Positions 34,303 through 43,099 are shown, counted from the first letter of the stretch. The stretch: DNA of 64,000 nucleotides from Sphingomonas kyeonggiensis (GCF_014204495.1 NZ_JACHLN010000003.1:186001-250000), one strand, 5' to 3'. Numbers and translations: made by a program. Notes: generated by a model not told the origin, from the sequence alone.

Positions 34303-35139
34303 TCAGGCCTGGATGAAGGCGAGGATGTCGGCGTTCAGCACGTCGGCGTTGACCGTCAGCATGCCGTGCGAGAAGCCCGGATAGGTCTTCAGCGTCGCGT
34401 TCGGCAGGATCTCGGCCTGGAGCACGCCGGCATTCTTGTAGGGCACGATCTGGTCGTCCTCGCCGTGCAGCACGAGCGTCGGCACGGTGATCGCCTTCAG
34501 GTCACCGGTCTGGTCGGTCTCGGAGAAGGCCTTGATGCCTTCATAATGGGCGAGCGCGCTGCCCATCATGCCCTGGCGCCACCAATTGTCGACCGTGCCT
34601 TCGATCGTCTCCATCCCGGGGCGGTTGAAGCCGTAGAACGGGCCGGCGGGCAGGTCGCGGAAGAACTGGGCGCGGTTCGCCGCCAGCGCGCTGCGCAGGC
34701 CGTCGAACACCTCGATCGGCAGGCCGTTCGGATAGGCCTCGGTCTTGAGCATGATCGGCGGCACCGCGCTTACCAGCACGGCCTTGGCGACGCGACCAGC
34801 AGGCTGGCCATGGCGGGCGACATAGGCCGCGACTTCGCCGCCGCCGGTCGAGTGGCCGATATGGATCGCGTTGCGCAGGTCGAGATGCTCGGCAACCGCT
34901 GCGGCGTCGGCGGCATAGTGCGCCATGTCGTGGCCGGTCGGGACCTGGGCCGAGCGGCCATGGCCACGACGGTCATGCGCAACGACGCGGTAGCCCTTGG
35001 ACAGGAAGAACAGCATCTGCGCGTCCCAGTCGTCCGACGACAGCGGCCAGCCGTGATGGAACATGATCGGCTGGGCGTCCTTGGGGCCCCAGTCCTTGAA
35101 GAAGATCTCGGTGCCGTCCTGGGTGGTGATGGTGCTCAT
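34303..35139 (-). CDS. Alpha/beta hydrolase, non-haem chloroperoxidase/arylesterase-like
   Basis: A 278-residue hydrolase without a signal peptide. The catalytic triad is complete: Ser97 in IHIGHSTGGGE, Asp in VLHGEDDQIVPYKN and His in YPGFSHGML. The HHGWPLSSDDWD and GYRVVAHDRRGHGRS motifs are typical of the perhydrolase/aryl-esterase group once called non-haem haloperoxidases. Likely roles are ester or lactone hydrolysis or peracid chemistry; the substrate is unknown. It is the second gene of the site D operon, 83 nt after the YcaC-like hydrolase. Confidence 0.92.
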   Translation of the reverse strand: MSTITTQDGTEIFFKDWGPKDAQPIMFHHGWPLSSDDWDAQMLFFLSKGYRVVAHDRRGHGRSAQVPTGHDMAHYAADAAAVAEHLDLRNAIHIGHSTGGGEVAAYVARHGQPAGRVAKAVLVSAVPPIMLKTEAYPNGLPIEVFDGLRSALAANRAQFFRDLPAGPFYGFNRPGMETIEGTVDNWWRQGMMGSALAHYEGIKAFSETDQTGDLKAITVPTLVLHGEDDQIVPYKNAGVLQAEILPNATLKTYPGFSHGMLTVNADVLNADILAFIQA

Positions 35140-35222
35140 GGGAATTTCCTTGGGATTTCGGTCGATTGGGAAAGGCTGAGGTGCGGCCGGGCCAAAGGGG
35201 GCACGGCCCGGCCGCGCGGGGA

Positions 35223-35882
35223 TCAGTGGCCGCCTTCGGAGGCGCCGAACATGGTCTTGGCGTAGGTGATGCCGATGCCATAGGCGCCGCCCAGCTTGCG
35301 GGCGATGCCGGTGGTCATGTCGTAGGTCTCGGTCCGCGCCCAGTCGCGCTGCAGCTCGAGCAGATACTGGAGCGACGTGATCGGGCGGGCACCGGCCTGG
35401 ATCATCCGGGCAACGGCGCGCTCATGCGCTTCCTCCGAAATGTCGCCGCTGGCGTCGGTGATCACATAAGCCTCGAAGCCCTGGTCGATCGCCGAGAGCA
35501 CCGGCCCGACGATGCAGACCGAGGTCCAGAGACCCGCGAACACCAGGCGCTGCTTGCCGATGCGGTTGACCTCGTCGATCACGGCGGCGTCTTCCCAGGT
35601 GTTCATCGACGTGCGGTCGAGCAGCTTCTGGCCCGGGAACGGATCAGTCACTTCGCTGAACATCGGGCCCGAGAAGCTCTTCTCGGCGACGGTGGTGAGG
35701 ATGGTGGGGACGTTGAAGCCGGCGGCGGCATTGGCGACCAGCGCGGCGTTGTTGCGCAGCAGCTCCGGGGCGATCGACTTGGTGGCGAAGGCCATCTGCG
35801 ACTGGAAGTCGATCAGCACGAGCGCGTGATCGGTCGGGTTCAGCAGGGTCTTGCCGGGGGTCGGGGTGGCGGTGACGGTCAT
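35223..35882 (-). CDS. YcaC-like isochorismatase-family hydrolase
   Basis: A 219-residue cysteine hydrolase. The triad region is visible: Asp25 in ALVLIDFQSQM, Lys86 in PGQKLLDRTSMNTWED and Cys123 in AGLWTSVCIVGPV. NTWED with GLWTSVC points to the YcaC branch, whose substrate is unproven. The ATG at 35882 starts the conserved part, with a good AGGGAAACC-type leader; the frame is open far upstream but without domain character. It heads a four-gene operon and has site D 90 bp before its start. Confidence 0.92.
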   Translation of the reverse strand: MTVTATPTPGKTLLNPTDHALVLIDFQSQMAFATKSIAPELLRNNAALVANAAAGFNVPTILTTVAEKSFSGPMFSEVTDPFPGQKLLDRTSMNTWEDAAVIDEVNRIGKQRLVFAGLWTSVCIVGPVLSAIDQGFEAYVITDASGDISEEAHERAVARMIQAGARPITSLQYLLELQRDWARTETYDMTTGIARKLGGAYGIGITYAKTMFGASEGGH

Positions 35883-35970
35883 GGTGGTTTCCCTCTTTGG
35901 TAGGTGTCGGCGGCCCGGATCGTTTCCGGATGCACAGGGTGTAGGCGGCCGAAGAACTGCGATGCAGCCG

Positions 35971-35994
35971 GATAAGATCGTTCCAATTGTTCCA
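35971..35994 (-). promoter_or_regulatory. Shared 24-bp element, site D (YcaC operon)
   Basis: GATAAGATC (35971-35979), ten bases, then TTCCA (35990-35994), 90 bp before the YcaC-like start. It matches sites A-C at all but two of the fixed positions. Confidence 0.6.
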
Positions 35995-36362
35995 CTAAAT
36001 CGAAAAGCTGCCCACACCCGGGGGAGTGAGCCGCCGCCCCCATGCGAGTGAGAAATGCCTAATTCCGCAGGTTCGGGGACCTGCTTGCGCTGACTCGCCC
36101 CGGGCTTTGCCGGTGCCCTGCCGCGGCCGCGTGTTCGGCAAGGCCGAGCGCGACCAACTCGAACGACCCTGACCGCGCTTTCCGCGCAACACCGGTTCAA
36201 GTGCGTGACACCGTGGTTCAACACGGAATCGCCGCACCTGCCCTAGGGGAAGGCCGACAATTGCCCTGGCGCAATACCGAGAACCAGCGAAGCCACGGTT
36301 TGAAGGGCCGACCCGCTTCTTACCGGACATTGCTGCGGCCTCTTTTTGGGGGAGGCCGAGAG

Positions 36363-36390
36363 CCCGCGCGGGGAACTGCGCGGGTTCTTT
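36363..36390 (+). terminator. Terminator-like hairpin inside the non-coding region
   Basis: Perfect 7-bp stem CCCGCGC/GCGCGGG with an 8-nt loop followed by TTCTTT. There is no plus-strand protein gene upstream for it to terminate, which is why a small RNA is considered. Confidence 0.5.
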
Positions 36391-36550
36391 GCTTGGCGCA
36401 GCCTGCCATGGCTCGCGACATATCGCCCGCAGAACAAGCCGGTCGCCCGGGCAGAGGGCCCGAACGGCCCCTCGTCGCCATGGACAAGCGCGGGCGCCGC
36501 CCATAAAGGACAGGCCCTCCCTTCCCCGCTTGGAAAGTTGCCCGGCACCG

Positions 36551-37132
36551 ATGTTCCGACCCCTGTATGACTGGGTGCTGCGCATGGCGCACCACCGCCA
36601 TGCGATCTGGCTCCTCGGCCTGGTTTCCTTCGCGGAGAGCAGCTTCTTCCCGATCCCGCCCGACGCGATGCTGATCCCGATGGTGATCGCCCGCCGCGAG
36701 CAGGCGTTCCGCATCGCGCTGGTCTGCACCATCGCCTCGGTGCTCGGCGGCATGCTCGGCTATTATATCGGCTATGGCCTGATGCAGACGGTGGGCGAAT
36801 GGATCGTCCACACCTATCATCTGGAGGCCAAGCTCGCCGAGGCGATCCACGCCTATCAGAGCGAATATGGCACCTGGATCATCCTGCTCAAGGGCCTGAC
36901 CCCGATCCCGTTCAAGCTGGTGACGATCGCGAGCGGCGCGGCCAGCTTCAACTTCCCGCTGTTCGTGCTGCTCTGCTGCATCACCCGTGGCGCCCGCTTC
37001 TTCCTCGTCGCCTTGCTGCTCAAGCGCTACGGCGCCCCGGTGCAGCAGTTCATCGAGAAGCGGCTGGACCTGTTCGCCTGGGCCTTTCTCGGCCTGATCG
37101 TGCTGGGTTTCGTCGCGGTCGCGGTGCTCTGA
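36551..37132 (+). CDS. YqaA-like small VTT/SNARE-associated membrane protein
   Basis: A 193-residue inner-membrane protein with about five helices. Motifs of the YqaA/DedA superfamily are ESSFFPIPPDAMLIPMVIA near the N-terminus and LLKGLTPIPFKLVTIASGAA in the middle, the latter forming the re-entrant loop of VTT domains. Relatives act in lipid-carrier recycling or membrane homeostasis. The ATG at 36551 fits the first helix. It is immediately upstream of the secE promoter; co-transcription with secE is unlikely because a good promoter intervenes. Confidence 0.88.
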   Translation: MFRPLYDWVLRMAHHRHAIWLLGLVSFAESSFFPIPPDAMLIPMVIARREQAFRIALVCTIASVLGGMLGYYIGYGLMQTVGEWIVHTYHLEAKLAEAIHAYQSEYGTWIILLKGLTPIPFKLVTIASGAASFNFPLFVLLCCITRGARFFLVALLLKRYGAPVQQFIEKRLDLFAWAFLGLIVLGFVAVAVL

Positions 37133-37165
37133 TCGGGGCTGGTCTCTTTTCGCAACCGCGCCAGC

Positions 37166-37194
37166 TTGCACCTGCGCTCGCGACTCGCTAGATA
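37166..37194 (+). promoter_or_regulatory. Sigma-70-type promoter of secE-nusG
   Basis: TTGCAC (37166-37171), a 17-bp spacer, then TAGATA (37189-37194), about 107 bp before secE. A small hairpin follows in the leader (CCGGTTCCTC/GAGGACCGG, 37227-37249). Confidence 0.6.
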
Positions 37195-37300
37195 CAGCCC
37201 CCAATCCGACAGCGTGGTGGGTAGCACCGGTTCCTCCAGAGAGGACCGGGCAGCGGACCCGTGCCCCGCAGCCGGCGAACTTTGAAGCGAGGATGCCCCA

Positions 37301-37498
37301 GTGGCGAAGACCAGTCCGACCGAATTCGTGAAGCAGGTGCAGACCGAGGCGCGCAAGATCGTGTGGCCGTCGAGCCGCGAAACGATCATGACCGGCGTGA
37401 TGGTGATGATCATGACCACGCTGCTCGGCGTGTTCTTCCTGGGCGTCGACTCGATCTTCGATTTCATCGTCAATTCGCTGCTGCGCCTCGCGCAGTAA
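37301..37498 (+). CDS. secE: Preprotein translocase subunit SecE
   Basis: A 65-residue protein with the bacterial short-SecE layout: an amphipathic helix with FVKQVQTEARKIVWPSSRET, then one membrane helix. It stabilises SecY in the SecYEG translocon. The start is GTG. It is followed 35 nt later by nusG, the usual pairing. Unusually, rplK does not follow nusG but lies 10 kb away. Confidence 0.97.
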   Translation: MAKTSPTEFVKQVQTEARKIVWPSSRETIMTGVMVMIMTTLLGVFFLGVDSIFDFIVNSLLRLAQ

Positions 37499-37533
37499 GC
37501 CGCACCGCAGAACACCAAAGGGAAAACGAACGC

Positions 37534-38073
37534 ATGGCGCGCTGGTACATCATCCACGCCTATTCGGGCTTCGAGGGCAAGGTTCGCGACCAGATCCTGG
37601 CCGACGCGACCCGCATGGGCCTCGAGCAGCTGGTCGAGGCCGTCGAGGTTCCGACCGAGACCGTCACCGAGGTCCGCCGCGGCAAGAAGATCCAGTCCGA
37701 ACGGAAGTTCTTCCCGGGCTATGTCCTCGCCAAGCTCGAGATGAACGACGACGTCTATCACCTCGTGAAGAACACGCCGAAGGTGACCGGCTTCCTCGGC
37801 TCGTCGGGCAAGCCCCAGCCGATCAGCGAGGCCGAGGCCGCGCGCATCCTCAACACCAAGGACGAGGCGGCCACCGCCGCGCCCAAGGCGAAGGTCAAGG
37901 TCGACTACGACATCGGCGACACCGTCAAGGTCATCAGCGGCAACTTCGCGACCTTCTCGGGCGTGGTCGAGGAGCTCGACTACGACAAGAGCCGCGTGAA
38001 GGTCTCGATCTCGATCTTCGGTCGCGCGACGCCGCTGGAGCTGGGCTTCGAGGACGTCGAGCGCATCAAGTAA
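37534..38073 (+). CDS. nusG: Transcription termination/antitermination factor NusG
   Basis: A 179-residue protein with an N-terminal NGN domain beginning MARWYIIHAYSGFEGKVRDQ and containing KFFPGYVLAKLEM and KVTGFLGS. A C-terminal KOW domain has YDIGDTVKVISGNFATFSGV. It binds RNA polymerase and Rho or S10. The ATG at 37534 has AAAGGGA upstream. The gene ends at a strong terminator (38100-38129) and not in rplK, so secE-nusG is a closed two-gene unit. Confidence 0.97.
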   Translation: MARWYIIHAYSGFEGKVRDQILADATRMGLEQLVEAVEVPTETVTEVRRGKKIQSERKFFPGYVLAKLEMNDDVYHLVKNTPKVTGFLGSSGKPQPISEAEAARILNTKDEAATAAPKAKVKVDYDIGDTVKVISGNFATFSGVVEELDYDKSRVKVSISIFGRATPLELGFEDVERIK

Positions 38074-38099
38074 GACGCGCACGACAAGCCGATCCGAAG

Positions 38100-38129
38100 G
38101 GCCGGGGCGGAAACGCTCCGGCCTTTTCC
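38100..38129 (+). terminator. Terminator after nusG
   Basis: Stem GGCCGGGGCG/CGCTCCGGCC with a GAAA tetraloop, followed by TTTTCC. Confidence 0.85.
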
Positions 38130-38137
38130 GTTCGGGG

Positions 38138-38680
38138 CTAGGCGGCCAGCACCTTGCCCATCCGCACCAGCGGCACCATCACGCCTTCGATCGGGCCGGC
38201 CGAGACCTGCTCGATCGGTTCATAACCGCAGGCGCGGTAGAGCGGCACGCCGGAGAGCGTCGCCATCATCTCGGCGCGGCGGAAGCCGTGATCGGCGGCG
38301 GCCCGCTCGCACAGCGCGAGGATCATCCGCCCTACCCCCTGCCGCACGAAGCCGGGATCGGTGTACATCGCGCGAATCCGCGCGGCGTCCGTCGCCGGGT
38401 CGAGCGGGGCCGGCTCGCGCTCGATCACGCTGTCATCGCCGCCGAACAGCGTCGCCCGCCAGCTCCAGCCGCCACAGCCGGCAATCTGTCCGTCACGCTC
38501 GACCAGGAAATAGGTGCCGTCGCGAACGAGCTGGCTGTCGAGGCCCATCACCTTGTGACTGGCACGGACCTGCTCGGGAGTGAGGAAATCCTGCTGCAGC
38601 GCCTCGATCGCGCGGCCCATCAGCGCATGCAATGCGGGCAGGTCATCGATGCGGGCGATGCGATGCGTCAATTCAGCCAT
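38138..38680 (-). CDS. GNAT-family N-acetyltransferase
   Basis: A 180-residue acetyltransferase. The acetyl-CoA pyrophosphate-binding loop is in RAMYTDPGFVRQGVGRMILA (motif A, Q/RxxGxG/A), preceded by strands with TYFLVERDGQIAGCGGW. The end LYRACGYEPIEQVSAG is the usual motif B. The substrate is unknown. I use the ATG at 38680; an ATG 12 codons further upstream is possible. It is convergent with nusG and shares the short gap holding the nusG terminator. Confidence 0.88.
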   Translation of the reverse strand: MAELTHRIARIDDLPALHALMGRAIEALQQDFLTPEQVRASHKVMGLDSQLVRDGTYFLVERDGQIAGCGGWSWRATLFGGDDSVIEREPAPLDPATDAARIRAMYTDPGFVRQGVGRMILALCERAAADHGFRRAEMMATLSGVPLYRACGYEPIEQVSAGPIEGVMVPLVRMGKVLAA

Positions 38681-38720
38681 GAGACGGCGATAGCGGCCTG
38701 CGCGTACCGGGTTCAAGCAC

Positions 38721-38760
38721 TACGAAAAGGACCCCGGAGGCGGATGCCCCCGGGGAAGTC
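38721..38760 (-). terminator. Terminator after the receptor gene
   Basis: On the minus strand, stem CCCCGGGGGC/GCCTCCGGGG with loop ATCC, then TCCTTTTCG. It lies 16 nt downstream of the receptor stop codon. Confidence 0.75.
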
Positions 38761-38775
38761 AGAGGGTATCATGCG

Positions 38776-41400
38776 TCAGTATTTGATGCGCAGCCGGGCA
38801 TAGTAGAAGCCGCCGTTGAAGCCGAAGGGGCCGCCATTGCGCGGATAGACCTGGCCGTCGGACGTGCCGCCGGTGATCGGGTAGATCGGCACCGATGCCG
38901 CAGTCAGCCGGTCCGGGCGCTCGTCGGTGAAGTTCTGCGCGCCGATGGTGATCGTGTAGTGCTCGGCGAAGGTGTAGCTGACGTCGAGATCGGTGACGAA
39001 CTTGTCGCCGAAGGTCTGGCCGGGGCCATAGTCCTGGGCACTCTTCCAGCTGCCGTAATAATTCTCGCGAACGTTGAAGCTCAGCCCGTCGAGCGACCAG
39101 CTGGCGACGAACACCACGCGGTGGTTGGGCGCGAGATGCTCGGCGTCGATGATCTGGTTCGGCCCGATCACCTTGGGATTGTACTTGGTGATCTCGCTCT
39201 TGTTGTAATTATAGGCGAGCGAGAAATTGAGCTCCGCCTCGCTGAGCACGGTCTTCCAGGTGCCGACCACGTCGATGCCGCGGGTACGGGTATCGAAGCC
39301 GTTGGTGAAGAAGTTGACCTGGCCGCCCACGCCCACCGCGATCAGCGAGGGCTGCGCCGTCACGTCGGCGGCGGTGACGGTGTAGTTCTGGGTGATGCCG
39401 ATCCGGTTCTTCACGTCGATCTGATAGGCATCGACGGTGAACGACAGGTCCTTGTCCGGTGTCAGGATGAAGCCCAGGCCGTAATTGGTCGACTTCTCCG
39501 GATCGAGCGTCGTCGCGCCATAATATTGGGCGATCGCGGTATTCACCGGATAGGTACCGACCTGCACCGCGGTACCCGCGACGAACGAGGTGGTGATGAT
39601 CGCGTCGTTCGACTGGCCCGGCGACGGCGCGTGGAAGCCGGTGCCGATGCTGCCGCGGACCGAGAAGGCATCGGCGAACTTGTAGATGCCGTTGATCTTC
39701 CACACCCAGGCATCGCCGAACGTGTCGTAATGCTCGTAGCGACCGGCAGCGCCGACGCTCAGTGCGTCAGTGATGTCGGTCTCGAGATCGATATAGGCGC
39801 CATAGCTTTTCTGGCTGAACCGTCCGGCCGCCGCCGGGCTCGTGCCGGCATAGCCGCTTGCGCCGACGCCCTGGGCGTTGCTGGTGCCGGTGAAGGTATA
39901 AACGCCGGGTGCGGTCTGGGTGTAGAGCCGCTGCGCCACCGCATAGGGGCCGGCACCATAGGACTGCACGTCGCCGGCGGTCTGCTCATAGGTCTCCTTG
40001 CGGAATTCGCCGCCGGCGGAGAAGGTCAGCGGGCTCGCCAGGCCGATATCCACCGGATAGCTGAAGTCCGCGTTGAGATTGGCCTCTTCCTGGATCAGCT
40101 TGCCGAAGGCGAAGCTGGTCTGGGTCCTGGGGCCGTAGGAGGCGTTGAGCGAGCTGTACATCGACAGGGTCAGCGTGTTGCGGGCCCAGGAGCCGGACAG
40201 GTCGTAGCGGAAGCCGCTCTCGGTCTCGCCCTTGTAGCCCAGCGTGCCGTAGATCTCCTCGGTCTCGCCGACGAAGCGCGGGGTGAAGCCGGCCGGGTAG
40301 AGCTGGCTGAACCGGAAGACATTGCTGTCTACCACGAAGCTGCCCGCCGGGCAGGTCGCGTTGCCGGTGGGGCACGGCGTCAGGTAGAAAGTGTTATTGA
40401 ACAGCGCGTTGGCACCCTGGGTACGGACCACGCCGGCGGAATCGACGGCGGTGCTGGTGACCGAGGGGCGGTAGTTGAAACTCTGGTTTGCGTGGATCTT
40501 TGCAAAGTTGGCGAAGAAGTAGAGCTTGCTCTCATCGGTTACGTTCAGCGCCGAATTGAGCAAGAGCTTGTACCCGTGGGACGGCGAGGTGCCCCAGATC
40601 TGCGCGGGCAGCGGATAGTTGGGCAATTGCGACGCCAGTGCAGGGAAGTTCATCGCAAAGTTTGCAGCGGATGGCCGGGTGACGCCGCGGCTGGTCTGCG
40701 CGTCGTCGTCATATTCGCCGGTCAGGTTGATGAAACCGATTGCGCCGGCAAGGCCGATATTGCCGGCGATCTGGTAACTCTCTCCATCGCCTGCATAATA
40801 TTGGCCGGCCCGCGCCACGACCTCGAAGCCGCTTCCCTCCTTCAGGCCATAGTTGAGCACGCCGGCAATCGCGTCCGAACCATATTGCGCCGTCGCACCC
40901 TCGCGCAGCACCTGGAGGTTGCTGATCGCCAGCGACGGGATGGCGGAGATGTCCGGCCCCTGCGAGCCTCGCCCGAGGCCGGTATCGCTGCCGGCATAGA
41001 CCTGGACCAGCGCCGAGCGATTGTAGCGCTTGCCATTGAGCATCACGAGCACCTGATCGCCCGGCAGGCCGCGCAGCGACGGCGAGCGCACGAAGGTGGA
41101 CGCGTCCGAAATCGAGTTCTGGCCGGCATAGAAGGACGGCACGACGTTCTTCACCGCATCGATCATGTTCGCAGCGGGCTGCGCGGTAAGCTCGGCGGCA
41201 CTGATCACGTCTACCGGAGACGCAGAGGTTGTGAGCGTGCGATCGGTACGTCGCGTGCCGATGACGACGATCTCGCCGGTCGGCTCGGACGTAGTTGTCG
41301 ACTCCTGGGCCGCCGCGACATCAGTCAACAGCAGCGATGTTACAATGGCGGAAGACGCAAACAGGATACGCCGACGAACTGATGAACAGGTAACGCCCAT
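38776..41400 (-). CDS. TonB-dependent receptor (LNGKRYN class)
   Basis: An 874-residue receptor starting at the ATG at 41400. The signal peptide ends LTDVAAAQ, the plug begins TGEIVVIGTRRTDRTLTTSA and contains QVLVMLNGKRYNRSALVQVY, and the barrel ends in FYYARLRIKY. The NGKR plug motif groups it with the receptor at 17829. It stands alone between an acetyltransferase and an MFS gene, so the ligand cannot be inferred. Its leader holds three TGAAACA copies that may be regulator half-sites. Confidence 0.93.
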   Translation of the reverse strand: MGVTCSSVRRRILFASSAIVTSLLLTDVAAAQESTTTSEPTGEIVVIGTRRTDRTLTTSASPVDVISAAELTAQPAANMIDAVKNVVPSFYAGQNSISDASTFVRSPSLRGLPGDQVLVMLNGKRYNRSALVQVYAGSDTGLGRGSQGPDISAIPSLAISNLQVLREGATAQYGSDAIAGVLNYGLKEGSGFEVVARAGQYYAGDGESYQIAGNIGLAGAIGFINLTGEYDDDAQTSRGVTRPSAANFAMNFPALASQLPNYPLPAQIWGTSPSHGYKLLLNSALNVTDESKLYFFANFAKIHANQSFNYRPSVTSTAVDSAGVVRTQGANALFNNTFYLTPCPTGNATCPAGSFVVDSNVFRFSQLYPAGFTPRFVGETEEIYGTLGYKGETESGFRYDLSGSWARNTLTLSMYSSLNASYGPRTQTSFAFGKLIQEEANLNADFSYPVDIGLASPLTFSAGGEFRKETYEQTAGDVQSYGAGPYAVAQRLYTQTAPGVYTFTGTSNAQGVGASGYAGTSPAAAGRFSQKSYGAYIDLETDITDALSVGAAGRYEHYDTFGDAWVWKINGIYKFADAFSVRGSIGTGFHAPSPGQSNDAIITTSFVAGTAVQVGTYPVNTAIAQYYGATTLDPEKSTNYGLGFILTPDKDLSFTVDAYQIDVKNRIGITQNYTVTAADVTAQPSLIAVGVGGQVNFFTNGFDTRTRGIDVVGTWKTVLSEAELNFSLAYNYNKSEITKYNPKVIGPNQIIDAEHLAPNHRVVFVASWSLDGLSFNVRENYYGSWKSAQDYGPGQTFGDKFVTDLDVSYTFAEHYTITIGAQNFTDERPDRLTAASVPIYPITGGTSDGQVYPRNGGPFGFNGGFYYARLRIKY

Positions 41401-41712
41401 TGGATGCCCCCTCGATTGCGATGTTGAATCGCCTTTCGAGGCACCCCGTCCTGAAACAAAAGCTACGTGAAACAGCAATATTGTCAATCAGTCATGAAAC
41501 AAGCCTGTAACAATGACTTCCAGACGGTTTTTCTTGAAATTCCGTAGCGGAAGGTTCGCGGCGGAGTCGCCGCGGCGACCCGCGGGAAGACATCCCTGCC
41601 CGCTCCATATCGTGGCAGACACGAAGCGGAGCACAGGGCGATTCCCGCCCCGCGCGAAAAGGCCGGAGCGATGCCGCCCCGGCCTTTTCGGTCTCCCGGG
41701 ACAGGCGGGCGA
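41401..41712. other. 312-bp gap: receptor leader and MFS terminator
   Basis: No gene is seen. The part next to the receptor is AT-richer than the surroundings and holds three TGAAACA copies (41452-41458, 41468-41474, 41495-41501). The part next to the MFS gene holds its terminator. Confidence 0.6.
41657..41689. terminator. Terminator after the MFS gene
   Basis: GGCCGGAGCG/CCGCCCCGGCC stem flanked by AAAA and TTTT, so it can work on both strands. It lies 24 nt after the MFS stop codon and belongs to a recurring family of similar hairpins in this window. Confidence 0.8.
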
Positions 41713-43047
41713 TCAGGCTTCCCTGCGGCCCCATTCGCGATTGAGCCCCAGCGCCGCCAGCGTGCAGGCAGCACCTGACAGGAGGTAGGCGCCGACAGAG
41801 AGCAGCCCGAAATTGCTGGCGAGCAGCAGCGCCGCCAGCGGGGCGAAGCCGGCGCCGATAAACCAGGAGGCGGTGGCGGTGGTGCCGGCACCGGTATAGC
41901 GGCGCTTGGCGGAGAAGCTGCTGTTCACCGCCCCCGAGGACTGGCCGAACGACAGGCCGAGCAGGACGAAGCCGAGGATCATGTAGGTCCATTCGCCGGC
42001 CGACCCGGTGCCGAGCAGCTGCGGGGCGAAGCCACTATAGGCGGCGATGAAGGCGGCCGAGACGCCGAGCAGCGTGCGGCGGCCGATCCGATCGGCGACA
42101 TAGCCCGAGAGCACCATGGCGAGCATGCCGAAGACGGCACCGACCAGCTCGATCACCAGGAAGTGCACCGGAGGCTCGCCCTTCAGCACCACCCAGGAAA
42201 GCGGGAAAACGGTGACGAGGTGGAACAGCGCGAAGCTGGCAAGCGGCGCGAAGGCACCGAGGATCACGGTGCACCCCTCCTCGCGGAACAGCTCGCCCAC
42301 CGGGGTCGGCTGCAGCTCCTGGCTCTCGTAGAGCCGCTCGAACTCCGGCGTGGAGATCAGGCGCAGCCGGGCGAAGAGCGCGACGACGTTGATCACGAAG
42401 GCGACGAAGAAGGGATAGCGCCAGCCCCAGTCGAGGAAGTCGGCCGGGCTCAGCGCGGTGAGCAGGAAGGCGAACACGGCGGCGGCCACGAACAGGCCAA
42501 TCGGCGCCCCGAGCTGCGGGATCATCGCGTAGAAGCCGCGCTTCTCCTTCGGCGCGTTGAGCGAAAGCAGGGCCGGCAGCCCGTCCCAGGTGCCGCCCTG
42601 GGCAAAACCCTGGCCGAGGCGGAACAGCGCGAGCAGCGCAACCGCCACGCCGCCCGCCTGGGCATAGCCGGGCAGGAAGGCCATCGCCGCGGTCGATCCG
42701 CCGAGCAGAAACATCGCGATGGTCAGCTTCACCCCGCGCCCATGCGTCCGATCGAGCCAGATGAAGAGCAGCGCGCCGAACGGCCGTGCGACGAAGGCGA
42801 GCGCGAAGACCGCGAAGGAATAGAGCGTGCCGGTCAGCGCATCGGCGAACGAGAAGATCACCGCCGGGAAGACGAGCACCGAGGCGATCGCATAGACGAA
42901 GAAATCGAAGAACTCCGAAGCGCGGCCGATGATCACGCCCACCGCGATATCGGCGGGGCGCACGGCATGGTCGCGCGCATCGATAAGGCGGGCATCGCGT
43001 TCGAGCGTGCCCGAATTCGTCATGCTCGGCGTGGCCATCATCCCCAT
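41713..43047 (-). CDS. MFS transporter, metabolite:H+ symporter type
   Basis: A 444-residue, 12-helix permease. Signature stretches are GRASEFFDFFVYAIASVLVF at helix 1, FGALLFIWLDRTHGRGVKLT for the loop 2-3 motif and LFRLGQGFAQGGTWDG, which match the MHS group (ProP/KgtP/citrate-like). A second loop motif is SGYVADRIGRRTLLG. It probably imports an organic acid or osmolyte. It is divergent from cyoA with only 100 bp between them, so both may respond to the FNR-like box there. MFS genes of this kind are often seen beside cyo operons. Confidence 0.9.
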   Translation of the reverse strand: MGMMATPSMTNSGTLERDARLIDARDHAVRPADIAVGVIIGRASEFFDFFVYAIASVLVFPAVIFSFADALTGTLYSFAVFALAFVARPFGALLFIWLDRTHGRGVKLTIAMFLLGGSTAAMAFLPGYAQAGGVAVALLALFRLGQGFAQGGTWDGLPALLSLNAPKEKRGFYAMIPQLGAPIGLFVAAAVFAFLLTALSPADFLDWGWRYPFFVAFVINVVALFARLRLISTPEFERLYESQELQPTPVGELFREEGCTVILGAFAPLASFALFHLVTVFPLSWVVLKGEPPVHFLVIELVGAVFGMLAMVLSGYVADRIGRRTLLGVSAAFIAAYSGFAPQLLGTGSAGEWTYMILGFVLLGLSFGQSSGAVNSSFSAKRRYTGAGTTATASWFIGAGFAPLAALLLASNFGLLSVGAYLLSGAACTLAALGLNREWGRREA

Positions 43048-43099
43048 TTCGTCCTTCCTGAGTGCGGGGACACCCTAGCCGAGCGGCATTCGCAGCCCT

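Larger units (their letters stand above)
35883..36550. other. 668-bp non-coding region with several hairpins
   Basis: Apart from site D, I find no convincing gene. Short open frames on both strands lack domains and ribosome binding sites. Structured stretches are a GCAGGT/ACCTGC hairpin (36067-36084), a GGCCTC-type hairpin (36337-36357) and a plus-strand terminator-like hairpin (36363-36390). A structured non-coding RNA on the plus strand is possible but unproven. Confidence 0.45.

Noticed and set aside
35883..36224. N-terminal extension of the YcaC-like gene
   Set aside because: The extra residues have no fold and would cover site D; the ATG at 35882 matches the family start.
36201..36506. 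101-codon plus-strand frame in the gap before the YqaA-like gene
   Set aside because: No ribosome binding site, Arg/Pro-rich shadow-like composition, and a terminator hairpin lies inside it.
37133..37300. tRNA-Trp gene expected before secE
   Set aside because: No cloverleaf or TTCRANNY-type sequence is present; only a promoter and a short hairpin.
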